A stretch of 26,968 nt of DNA from CAKRPJ01 sp934376955 (lineage in GTDB: Bacteria > Bacillota > Clostridia > Lachnospirales > Lachnospiraceae): assembly GCA_934376955.1 (NCBI GenBank), contig CAKRPJ010000030.1:1-26968 (forward strand). Direction: 5' to 3'. Position numbers and translations under genes: made by a program. This document shows positions 15,311 through 22,414 of the stretch, piece by piece. The notes beneath the pieces are model-generated. The model did not search any database and was not told the origin of the DNA. It saw only the letters and a list, made by a program, of their open reading frames with translations. Numbering within the stretch: position 1 is the first letter of the stretch; each line of letters starts with the position of its first letter.

Positions 15311-16717
15311 ATGAGAAGACGGGGATTAAAAATGCTGGCAGCGGCTCTTATCGGAGTCGGCGTGCTGACCATACATGCCTATGCCGCAGAGGGCTGGGCC
15401 ATGTCCAACAACAGCTGGGTCTATTTGGACAATAGCGGAAACCGGGTCACAAATTCATGGAGAAAGGGAGCAGACAATCAGTGGCGTTATCTGAATGGAA
15501 GCGGGCAGATGGCAGTAAGCTGCTGGGCAGACGGTGAATACTATGTGGATGCCAACGGGATCATGGTTACGAATAAATGGCTGAAGCTGGTTCCCTCCTA
15601 CAGCTATAACGGCGAGGAAAAATGGTTCTATTTCGGAAACAGCGGAAAAATAGTAAAGGACGGCTGGAAGAAGCTGGACGGACGGAGCTACTATTTTGAT
15701 TCCGACGGCGTTATGCAGACCGGCTGGACCGAGGACGGGCTTTACTATCTTGGAAGCGACGGCGCCATGAAGACCGGCTGGAGATATCTGGAAGCGCCCG
15801 ACAGCAGCTATGACAATGGCTACGGGCCGGAAAGCGGAGATAGCAGCTACTGGTATTATTTTGCAAGCAACGGAAAAAAATTCTGTACGTCAACCGGAGA
15901 TCAGACCGGCGAATATCGTGTATCAAAGATCAACGGAAAATATTACTGCTTTGACAGCGAGGGCAGAATGCAGACCGGCTGGGTCTACATGGAAGGAGAT
16001 CCCGATACAGCCGGAACAAATACCATCGAAAACTGGAGATACTTCGCAGAAGAAGGGATCAAGAATGCGACCCTCGGCAGTGCCATCTCAGGCTGGCTGT
16101 CCTTGGAGCCGCCGGAAAAGCTTCAGGATAATGTAGATGAGCCGGTGGTCTGGTATTATTTCAGCAAGGATGGTATTCCAAAGCGCGGTCTGGAATCCGG
16201 TGATGCGTCTACAAACGATTTTGTGAAGGTAGACGGCAAATACTATTTGTTTAACCAGAAGGGAAATCCTGCCTCCGGACTTTATAAGATCGAGATCGCC
16301 AGAACAGGTGAATATACCTCCTACTACTTTGACAGCTCCTCAAAAACCGCAGTAAAAGGCAAGAGAACAGTGGAAGAAGGAGACGGCTCAAAGGAGACAT
16401 ATTACTTTAACGAGGGCTCCTATGCAGGACGAGGTGTTACCGGCGTAAAGAATAATTATCTTTACTATATGGGCAAGCTCCAGAGGGCAGATTCCGACAC
16501 CCGATATATCCCTGTCAGCATCCCGAGCGGAAATACCATAAAGACTTATGTAGTCAATACCTCCGGCAGAGTGATGAAAAACACGACCGTGAAGGACAGA
16601 GACGGAAATAAGTACAAGCTGGATAAATCCGGATATCTTGTGGAATTTAATGATTCCAAGGCCGGAAACGAAAGCTACGGTGAACCGGTGGAGCCGATTT
16701 TCCCGGACAAAGAGTAA
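15311..16717 (+). CDS. Secreted cell-wall-binding repeat protein
   Basis: The 468-residue protein has a signal peptide (residues 1-25, ending HAYA before AEGW), followed by many aromatic/Gly repeats of the putative cell-wall-binding (choline-binding-like, CW_binding_1) type. Examples are NSWVYLDNSGNRVTNSWRK, GRSYYFDSDGVMQTGWTEDG, LYYLGSDGAMKTGWRYLE and GKYYCFDSEGRMQTGWVYME. Repeats cover residues about 28-300 and become degenerate later. No peptidase, amidase or glycosidase domain is visible, so it may be purely a binding or surface-structure protein. GGAGTAAGGGG lies upstream of ATG 15311; an ATG at 15303 is useless because it meets TGA after two codons. It is monocistronic, with the structured repeat at 16738-16890 after its stop on the opposite sense. 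Confidence 0.85.
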   Translation: MRRRGLKMLAAALIGVGVLTIHAYAAEGWAMSNNSWVYLDNSGNRVTNSWRKGADNQWRYLNGSGQMAVSCWADGEYYVDANGIMVTNKWLKLVPSYSYNGEEKWFYFGNSGKIVKDGWKKLDGRSYYFDSDGVMQTGWTEDGLYYLGSDGAMKTGWRYLEAPDSSYDNGYGPESGDSSYWYYFASNGKKFCTSTGDQTGEYRVSKINGKYYCFDSEGRMQTGWVYMEGDPDTAGTNTIENWRYFAEEGIKNATLGSAISGWLSLEPPEKLQDNVDEPVVWYYFSKDGIPKRGLESGDASTNDFVKVDGKYYLFNQKGNPASGLYKIEIARTGEYTSYYFDSSSKTAVKGKRTVEEGDGSKETYYFNEGSYAGRGVTGVKNNYLYYMGKLQRADSDTRYIPVSIPSGNTIKTYVVNTSGRVMKNTTVKDRDGNKYKLDKSGYLVEFNDSKAGNESYGEPVEPIFPDKE

Positions 16718-16737
16718 GATTAAAGTCGAACAATAGT

Positions 16738-16890
16738 CAAGCGGATATTCGCAATCCGCTTCGCTACTTGCTCATAACCGAATAACTGCTCCGCAGTTTA
16801 TCAGAAGGAGCTTGCACTCCTCCTGATACAAGCAAGTCCCCTGCTTATTGCTTTTCGCAATTGAAGCAGGGGACTTACTTGATTCGGTTA
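16738..16890 (-). repeat. Structured intergenic repeat element, copy A
   Basis: In minus sense it begins 2 bases after the amidohydrolase stop codon. A closing stem P1 is formed by 16775-16783 with 16882-16890 (9 bp, perfect). Inside are a long hairpin P3 (16834-16846 with 16864-16876, 13 bp, plus an inner 5-bp stem and an outer 4-bp extension), a hairpin P2 (16800-16810 with 16817-16827, one mismatch) and a small hairpin (16784-16789 with 16793-16798). After P1 comes a conserved block (16741-16775) whose end folds as GCGGAT with ATCCGC. Copy B at 25203-25362 shares all parts, with compensatory changes. It is not recognised as a named family. Confidence 0.85.
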
Positions 16891-16892
16891 AA

Positions 16893-18032
16893 TTAGATCT
16901 CGTCGCCGTCGATAAGAACGTGCTTTACTGTACCTTCTACAGTGAAAGGAGTACCGTCCATAATTACGATATCTGCATCCTTGCCTTCTTCAAGAGAACC
17001 AACTCTGTCAGCAATGCCGATGTGCTCAGCCGGATTGATCGTGATGGCACGGAGTGCATCATACTCGTCCATACCGGCCTTCATCGCAAGGCCTGCACAT
17101 AACGGAAGATGATGAAGCGGAATTACCGGAGCGTCTGTAATGATGGAAACATGGCAGCCTGCCTTAGCAAGGATACCCGGTGTTTCCCATGTCTTATTCT
17201 GAAGCTCGAACTTGGTAGCATGTCCGAAGGTCGGGCCTACTGCCAGCGGAACATTTGCTTCCTTCAGGGTGTCTACGATCAGGTGGCCTTCTGTTACATG
17301 CTCAAGAGTGATCTTAAGACCAAATTCCTTTGCAATGCGGAGTGCGGTACAGAGGTCGTTTGCCTGATGAGCATGAGCCTTTAACGGGATCTCCTTGTTG
17401 AGAACCGGAATCAGAGCCTCAGACTTCTGGTCGTAAGCCGGGAGCTTGGAAGCATCGTCGCCTGCTGCTTCAACCTTTGCCTTGTAGATAGATGCTTTCT
17501 TTAATGCTTCGCGAAGGAGAGCTGCATTAGTCATACGGCTGGAAATGCCCTGTTTCTGATAGCAGCGCTTCGGGTTTTCACCAAATGCACATTTCATCGC
17601 GATCGGGTTCTTTACGATCATGTTGTCAACACATGTTCCGTGGGGTTTGATCGCAATAAAGGTTCCGCCGAGGGTGTTGGAGCTGCCTGGGCCTGTTGCC
17701 ATACAGGTAACACCGGCTTTTGCAGCCATTTTCATACACGGATCGAAGGGGTTGATACCATCGATAGCGCGTACATGCGGAGTAACCGGATCGTTTAACT
17801 CATTGTAATCCTGTCCCTCATAGCCGATACCGTATCCGTCAAGACCGATGTGGCAGTGTGCCTCTACGAAGCCCGGATATACGTTCAGTCCGGCAGCATC
17901 GATAACCTTGGCACCATCTGCGTTTAAGCCGGTTCCGATTTTAGCGATCTTTCCGCCGTCAACAAGAATGTCGGCAGTGATGGGCTCTCTGGAAACTGCT
18001 GTGTGAAGCGTTCCGTTTTTAATTAAGATCAT
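16893..18032 (-). CDS. Amidohydrolase family protein (imidazolonepropionase-like)
   Basis: The 379-residue protein has the amidohydrolase metal signature: His59-x-His61 in VEAHCHIGLDG, later PLKAHAHQAND (His near 230), LEHVTEGH (His near 262) and ITDAPVIPLHH with the catalytic Asp near 310. A small beta-sandwich is built from the N-terminal (ILIKNGTLHT, DILVDGGKIAKIG) and C-terminal (GSLEEGKDADIVIMDG) strands. Members hydrolyse C-N bonds of cyclic amides, ureas or imidazolone-type substrates in the cytosol. The substrate is not assignable; proximity to molybdenum genes is compatible with purine or N-heterocycle breakdown but is only inference. AGGAGG precedes the ATG. TATAAT boxes lie in the 18060-18125 region. 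The stop is immediately followed by repeat copy A. Confidence 0.88.
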   Translation of the reverse strand: MILIKNGTLHTAVSREPITADILVDGGKIAKIGTGLNADGAKVIDAAGLNVYPGFVEAHCHIGLDGYGIGYEGQDYNELNDPVTPHVRAIDGINPFDPCMKMAAKAGVTCMATGPGSSNTLGGTFIAIKPHGTCVDNMIVKNPIAMKCAFGENPKRCYQKQGISSRMTNAALLREALKKASIYKAKVEAAGDDASKLPAYDQKSEALIPVLNKEIPLKAHAHQANDLCTALRIAKEFGLKITLEHVTEGHLIVDTLKEANVPLAVGPTFGHATKFELQNKTWETPGILAKAGCHVSIITDAPVIPLHHLPLCAGLAMKAGMDEYDALRAITINPAEHIGIADRVGSLEEGKDADIVIMDGTPFTVEGTVKHVLIDGDEI

Positions 18033-18116
18033 TGGAAAGTTCCTCCTTTTTGCTTTGCATTTAGAAAGCTTGTTTTATTATAACGTGGAGCACGCCTACA
18101 GCTTATATGTACTATA

Positions 18117-18200
18117 ACGCGGATCCACGTTTTTTACCTGATTTTTTTACCTGATTCATTAATAGTGATCCATTAACCGTGATCCCTTAACAGAAGGATC
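18117..18200. repeat. Palindrome and short tandem repeats between two minus-strand genes
   Basis: A near-palindrome AACGCGGATCCACGTT (18117-18132) is followed by two perfect 13-base copies of TTTTTTACCTGAT (18130-18142 and 18143-18155) and three imperfect 14-base units starting TTAA (18159, 18173 and 18187). The last unit touches the dehydrogenase stop. They may mark slippage or regulatory sites. There is no ORF here. Confidence 0.5.
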
Positions 18201-19149
18201 AGGATACCACGTTGATAGGGGCGCCTTCAAAATAGGCTTTTACGTTTCCCTCAAGGATAGAGAGCAGGCGTTTTCTTGTCTCCAGTCCCTTCCAGCCCAT
18301 GTGGGGAGTGAGGATCACGTTATCCATATCGTAGAGCGGGCTGTCAAAAGCAGGCGGCTCGACCTCCTGCACATCCAGTCCGGCGCCGGCAATTACACCT
18401 TCCTTTAAGGCTTCGATCAGCTCAGCCTCATTGATGAGGGCACCGCGGGAGGTGTTGATCAAAAAGGCCGTGGGCTTCATCAGCTCCAGAGTCTTGCGGT
18501 TGATCAGATGCTTTGTCTGGGGAGTGAGCGGACAGTGGAGGGATACATAGTCACTGTTTTTCAACAGTGTTTCCAGATCCACATACCGGATGCCGTCAGA
18601 ATCCTGCTTCGGAGTCCGCGTGTATACAAGGATCTCCATATCGAGGGCACGGGCGATCTTAATCACCTCGCGACCGATATTTCCGGCACCGATTATGCCA
18701 AGTACCTTATTATTGACCTCCACATGGCTGACCTGAAGATTTTTTGTAAAGTTGTCATGATTTTTTAAAGCCAGCATACGAAGCTGCTTCTGCATGGAAG
18801 AACTTAAATTCAGGAGCATCATGATGGCTGTATGGGCTACTCTCTGGGAGCTGTAGGCCGGGATATTGCAGACCGTGATGCCTTTTCTTCTGGCAGCCTC
18901 AAGGTCAAGATTGTTATAGCCGGTTCCTGCCTCACAGATCAGTTTGACGGAATCCGGGAAACGATCAATGAGCTCACCGCTTACGGGCATTTCCTTTGTT
19001 ACAATAACGGCCGCCCCATCGATCCTTTCTAAAAGCTGATCGGGAGTTGTTTCATCGAAAACGATGACTTCATCAGATAAAACGGAAAAATCGAGGCTTC
19101 CGTCAAAATTCATTTTAGCTGCATTTAAGACTACAGTTTTCCGGTTCAT
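18199..19149 (-). CDS. D-isomer-specific 2-hydroxyacid dehydrogenase
   Basis: The 316-residue protein has the NAD-binding motif VLGIIGAGNIGREV (Gly154-x-Gly156-x2-Gly159) followed by an acidic or basic switch region ending VYTRTPK. It also has NTSRGALINE (substrate Arg), DVQEVEPP (catalytic Glu near 263) and LTPHMGW (catalytic His near 284). The PHxxW pattern resembles glycerate dehydrogenase / hydroxypyruvate reductase, so reduction of a short 2-ketoacid with NADH is likely. Arg in the TR switch might favour NADPH, but this is uncertain. A good promoter lies at 19185-19213 on the minus strand. It is separated from the amidohydrolase by 166 bases of repeats, so co-transcription is unsure. Confidence 0.9.
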   Translation of the reverse strand: MNRKTVVLNAAKMNFDGSLDFSVLSDEVIVFDETTPDQLLERIDGAAVIVTKEMPVSGELIDRFPDSVKLICEAGTGYNNLDLEAARRKGITVCNIPAYSSQRVAHTAIMMLLNLSSSMQKQLRMLALKNHDNFTKNLQVSHVEVNNKVLGIIGAGNIGREVIKIARALDMEILVYTRTPKQDSDGIRYVDLETLLKNSDYVSLHCPLTPQTKHLINRKTLELMKPTAFLINTSRGALINEAELIEALKEGVIAGAGLDVQEVEPPAFDSPLYDMDNVILTPHMGWKGLETRKRLLSILEGNVKAYFEGAPINVVS

Positions 19150-19184
19150 TTAGCGATCCCCTTTCTGAAAAAGATTCCTTCTCT

Positions 19185-19213
19185 ATCATATATTCTGGAA
19201 GCAAAAAAAGCAA
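19185..19213 (-). promoter_or_regulatory. Promoter of the 2-hydroxyacid dehydrogenase gene
   Basis: On the minus strand TTGCTT (19208-19213), 17-base spacer and TATGAT (19185-19190), about 36 bases upstream of the start codon. Confidence 0.7.
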
Positions 19214-19230
19214 GTCACTTTTTCATTCTG

Positions 19231-19348
19231 TTGTGCATTTAAAACATCAGATTTTGCCATTCAAACATCATTTTGTGCAGTTCACACAATATCTGTCCTG
19301 AAATTGGTGCTCATCTGTCGATCAACAATGAATCAGTGACAGAGATGA
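19231..19348. promoter_or_regulatory. Repeat-rich regulatory region between divergent genes
   Basis: Three imperfect units of TTGTGCA-TT-AAACATCA type start near 19231, 19254 and 19273 (about 21-base phase). The last forms a Crp-like palindrome, ATTTTGTG-N5-CACACAAT (19270-19290). ATCTGTC occurs at 19291-19297 and 19313-19319 (22 bases apart), with an inverted partner GACAGA at 19338. These are candidate sites for the adjacent Crp/Fnr regulator. Confidence 0.45.
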
Positions 19349-19386
19349 GTGAAATCATAATTTTTGCAGTAATTATAATTTTTCAG

Positions 19387-19415
19387 GAGACAACAGCCAA
19401 AAAAAGTGCTACAAT
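19387..19415 (+). promoter_or_regulatory. Probable promoter of the Crp/Fnr regulator transcript
   Basis: GAGACA (19387-19392), 17-base spacer and TACAAT (19410-19415). The start would fall about 15 bases before the attenuator-like hairpin. Confidence 0.5.
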
Positions 19416-19437
19416 AATAACATAGCATAAGCAAGGG

Positions 19438-19491
19438 GGGAGTTGCTGCAGAAGGGATATTCTGCGGCTGCTCTCTTTTTCTTTCTTTTTT
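19438..19491 (+). terminator. Terminator-like hairpin in the leader of the Crp/Fnr regulator gene (possible attenuator)
   Basis: A stem of about 16 bp (19438-19453 with 19460-19475, one mismatch and some G-T pairs) is followed by 16 bases with 14 T (19476-19491). It lies on the plus strand between the promoter and the regulator gene, with no plus-strand gene before it. It would therefore stop most transcripts unless antiterminated, or would release a short RNA. Confidence 0.65.
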
Positions 19492-19525
19492 CAGTTACAA
19501 TTATACAACAGAAGGGATGACACCA

Positions 19526-20221
19526 GTGGGAAGATATGACGAGATCTACAATTGTATTTTATTCATGGATATGGAAAGAGAGCATGTGAGGAAGCTGCTT
19601 TTAAAGCTTGGAGGGCGTATCCGGGAATACAAAAAAAGTGAATTTATTTTATCGGAAAAGAGTGTTTTGCAGGATATCGGGATTCTTTTATCCGGGGAGG
19701 CCTGCAAGGTGCAGTATTATCCGGATGGGACGGAGCAGATGGTGCAGAAGTTAAAAAAAGCCTATATGGTGGGGCTGGAGGTTGCAATGAGTCCGAGAAA
19801 GACGAGCCCCTATACGATTTATGCCGCTCAGCCCTGTGAGGTCTTCTGGTTTCCGGCACGCTGCATAGAAGAAGCCGGTACACTTTCCGGGGAAGATCGG
19901 ATCTATCTATACCGTAAAGTCGTTCATTTTCTTGCAAATGAAGATATCCGAAAATACCGGAAGATCGAGCTGCTCTCGATCAAGGGAGTAAGGGAAAAGA
20001 TCCTGCGGTATCTGGAGCTGCAGGGATACCGGAAGCAGAGTGACGAGTTTGAGATCGATTTCAACAGAGAAGAACTGTCTAACTATCTGGGGATCAATCG
20101 AAGTGTCCTGTCCCATGAATTAAAAAATATGGAACGGGACGGGCTCTTGACGGTGCGAAAAAATCATTTTTGCCTGAAGACAGCTTCAACTCCAAAAAGT
20201 TTCCTAGACAACTTATTTTAA
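19526..20221 (+). CDS. Crp/Fnr family transcriptional regulator
   Basis: The 231-residue protein has an N-terminal cyclic-nucleotide-binding-type beta-roll (residues about 20-120, including ILLSGEACKVQYYPDGTEQM) and a C-terminal Crp-type helix-turn-helix (about 165-215) with FNREELSNYLGINRSVLSHE and ELKNMERDGLLTV. The N-terminal cysteine cluster of oxygen-sensing Fnr is absent, and cAMP-specific residues are not clear, so the effector is unknown. I favour GTG 19526, which has GAAGGG 9 bases upstream. ATG 19517 is in frame, but its only ribosome site directly abuts it. The gene lies just before the molybdenum operon and may control it or the divergent dehydrogenase gene. A terminator follows at 20242-20270. 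Confidence 0.88.
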   Translation: MGRYDEIYNCILFMDMEREHVRKLLLKLGGRIREYKKSEFILSEKSVLQDIGILLSGEACKVQYYPDGTEQMVQKLKKAYMVGLEVAMSPRKTSPYTIYAAQPCEVFWFPARCIEEAGTLSGEDRIYLYRKVVHFLANEDIRKYRKIELLSIKGVREKILRYLELQGYRKQSDEFEIDFNREELSNYLGINRSVLSHELKNMERDGLLTVRKNHFCLKTASTPKSFLDNLF

Positions 20222-20241
20222 AATAGAATTATGGTATACTC

Positions 20242-20270
20242 AAAAAGCATCGGTCGATCCGATGCTTTTT
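20242..20270. terminator. Bidirectional intrinsic terminator after the Crp/Fnr gene
   Basis: A perfect 12-bp stem (20242-20253 with 20259-20270) with A5 on the left arm and T5 on the right. A TATACT (20235-20240) just upstream might be a -10 box of the molybdenum operon, in which case the hairpin would be in its leader; no good -35 supports this. Confidence 0.8.
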
Positions 20271-20308
20271 GCGGATGATGAAAATTTCCAACGAAAGGAA
20301 AACAGAGC

Positions 20309-21346
20309 ATGAAGCTGGTAAGAACACAGGATGCGGTGGGACATGTATTGTGCCACGACATTACACAGATCATAAAGGATGTATCGAAGGGGCCGGTTTT
20401 TAAAAAGGGCCATATCGTGACGGAGGAGGACATCCCGGTCTTACTCTCAGTCGGAAAAGAAAATCTCTATATATGGGAAAAAGAAGAAGGCATGCTCCAT
20501 GAGAATGAGGGAGCGGAGATATTAAGACAGCTCAGTCAGGGAAGCGGCATGCATCCTTCGGATGTCTCGGAGGGGAAAATAGAACTGATCGCAGATATGG
20601 ACGGCCTTCTCAAGGTGGATACCGAGGGATTAAACAGGATAAATTCCATCGGCGAGCTGATGATCGCAAGCCGACATGGTAATTTCCCGGTAAAAAAGGG
20701 AGATAAGATAGCCGGTATGCGGGTGATCCCGTTGGTGATCAGCGAGGAAAAGATGAATGAGGCAAAGAGAGCGGCAGGCGATCATCCGCTCTTTGAGATC
20801 CTTCCGTATCGGAAACGGAAGGTGGGGATCGTAACAACGGGAAGCGAAGTATTCTACGGAAGAATCCGGGACACGTTTACCCCGGTGATCCGTGAAAAGC
20901 TTCGTGAGTACGGGATCCTAGAGGCGGAACAGATTCTCTGCAATGATGAGAAGGAGATGATCGCGGAAGCGATCCAAACTCATGTGGAAAATGGCTGTGA
21001 CATGATCCTCTGCACCGGCGGCATGAGCGTCGATCCCGATGACCGGACACCGGCCGCCATCAAGGCCACCGGAGCAAAGATCGTGACATACGGGGCTCCG
21101 GTGCTTCCGGGAGCGATGTTTATGCTGGCATATATGGAGCGTGACGGTAAGTCGATTCCTGTAATGGGGCTGCCGGGTTGTGTTATGTATGCCGGGAGGA
21201 CGATATTTGATCTTGTTCTTCCGCGGGTACTTTGCGGAGAGCGGTTAACGGCGGAGGATATCCACGTTCTGGGGCAGGGCGGTCTCTGCCTTTCCTGTCC
21301 GGTCTGTACCTTCCCTAACTGCGGATTTGGAAAGGGTGTTCGATAA
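20309..21346 (+). CDS. MoeA-like molybdopterin-binding protein
   Basis: The 345-residue protein starts MKLVRTQDAVGHVLCHDITQ and includes a MoeA-like N-terminal part (KGHIVTEEDIPVLLSVGK, with a later KKGDKIAGMRVIPLVI). A MoCF/MogA-type molybdopterin-binding domain follows (KVGIVTTGSEVFYGRI, then CDMILCTGGMSVDPDDRTPAAI and VMGLPGCVMYAGRTIFDLVLPRVL). A short Cys-rich tail (CLSCPVCTFPNCGFGKG) ends it. It probably binds the pterin or promotes molybdate insertion, as the MoeA or MogA partner. It is shorter than E. coli MoeA (about 410 residues) and lacks its full domain IV. The Cys tail may bind a metal. An AAAGGAAA ribosome site precedes the ATG; the next gene starts 1 base after the stop. Confidence 0.85.
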   Translation: MKLVRTQDAVGHVLCHDITQIIKDVSKGPVFKKGHIVTEEDIPVLLSVGKENLYIWEKEEGMLHENEGAEILRQLSQGSGMHPSDVSEGKIELIADMDGLLKVDTEGLNRINSIGELMIASRHGNFPVKKGDKIAGMRVIPLVISEEKMNEAKRAAGDHPLFEILPYRKRKVGIVTTGSEVFYGRIRDTFTPVIREKLREYGILEAEQILCNDEKEMIAEAIQTHVENGCDMILCTGGMSVDPDDRTPAAIKATGAKIVTYGAPVLPGAMFMLAYMERDGKSIPVMGLPGCVMYAGRTIFDLVLPRVLCGERLTAEDIHVLGQGGLCLSCPVCTFPNCGFGKGVR

Positions 21347-21347
21347 C

Positions 21348-22382
21348 ATGGGTGAAACGAATGGATTCTGGAAAGCGCTGTGGGAGAGTGGAACGAAAGG
21401 GCAGAATGTCATATATACGATCCTTGACGGAGAAGGCGCCGGAGAAAAGTATCTGTATTCAGATGGAAAACGTGTCTGGCCTCCTGATACAAGTGGGGAT
21501 ATTCCGGAGGAGCTGTTTAAAGAAATGATTCCTGTGACGGGAAAAGGAAGGGATAAAAAGGGGCGCACGGTGTTTTGTGAAGTATCCGGCCGCAAAAAGC
21601 AGATCGTGATCTGCGGCGCCGGTCATGTCGCAATCCCGGTGATCCGGATCAGCCGGATGCTTGGGTTTCACGTTACGGTGCTGGAGGATCGTCCCCTTTT
21701 TGCAGATAACGCAAGACGGGCAGGAGCAGAGCGTGTGTTCTGCGAATCCTTTGAAGCAGGTCTTGATCTCGTGGAGGGAAGTGACGATACCTACTTTGTC
21801 ATTGTGACCCGCGGTCACAGATACGACCTGATCTGCCTAAAAAAGATCGCAGAGAAAAAGCATGCCTATATCGGCATGATCGGAAGCCGGAGGAGAACCT
21901 CGATCATCAAGGAAAATCTGCTCGCAGACGGGGCAGATCCGGAGACGATAAATAGTGTGCATACCCCTATCGGCCTGAATATCGGTGCGGAAACGCCGGA
22001 GGAGATCGCGGTGGCGATCATGGCAGAGATCATAGAGATCAAGAACAGGCAGAAGCGCTCCTGCGGCTACTCAGAAGACCTCTTAAAGGCACTGACAGAG
22101 CGGGAGGAAGAAAAAAATATGGTTCTGGCGACGATCATTTCAAAAAAAGGCTCGGCGCCTCAGGGGCTCGGTGCAAAGCTTCTGGTGGGAAAAGACAAGA
22201 AATGTGTAGGTACTATAGGAGGCGGCTGCATGGAGTCCGGGGTGATCGAGGAGGCATTTCTCATGCTGACGTCACCGGGGCCTAAGCTTAAGCTCTGTCA
22301 GGTGGATATGACAGGAACGGATGCGGAGGAAGAAGGAATGGTCTGCGGCGGCGTTGTGGAGGTCCTTTTAGAACGCATCTAG
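21348..22382 (+). CDS. xdhC: XdhC/CoxI family molybdenum hydroxylase maturation factor
   Basis: The 344-residue protein has a short degenerate N-terminal part (1-85), a Rossmann domain starting VICGAGHVAIPVIR (Gly90-x-Gly92) with VTRGHRYDLICL and YIGMIGSRRRTSIIK, and then a C-terminal XdhC_CoxI domain (TIISKKGSAPQGLGAKLLVG at about 260-279, GTIGGGCMESGVIEEA, EEGMVCGGVVEVLLE). XdhC proteins bind molybdenum cofactor, help its sulfuration and insert it into xanthine-dehydrogenase-type enzymes. The order, Rossmann before the intact CoxI domain, differs from RhXdhC-style proteins. I start at ATG 21348, 1 base after the previous stop; the in-frame TTG at 21327 overlaps that gene. The ribosome site GGAAAGGG is 11 bases upstream. 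Confidence 0.87.
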   Translation: MGETNGFWKALWESGTKGQNVIYTILDGEGAGEKYLYSDGKRVWPPDTSGDIPEELFKEMIPVTGKGRDKKGRTVFCEVSGRKKQIVICGAGHVAIPVIRISRMLGFHVTVLEDRPLFADNARRAGAERVFCESFEAGLDLVEGSDDTYFVIVTRGHRYDLICLKKIAEKKHAYIGMIGSRRRTSIIKENLLADGADPETINSVHTPIGLNIGAETPEEIAVAIMAEIIEIKNRQKRSCGYSEDLLKALTEREEEKNMVLATIISKKGSAPQGLGAKLLVGKDKKCVGTIGGGCMESGVIEEAFLMLTSPGPKLKLCQVDMTGTDAEEEGMVCGGVVEVLLERI

Positions 22383-22414
22383 CAGGTCACAAAAGACAAA
22401 GGGAGGTATTCCGC

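Noticed and set aside
20235..20240. TATACT as promoter of the molybdenum operon
   Set aside because: No -35 element at proper spacing; not listed as a promoter, though the operon must start near here.
21327..21347. TTG start for the XdhC-like gene
   Set aside because: It overlaps the previous gene without a placed ribosome site; ATG 21348 fits the 1-base operon spacing.
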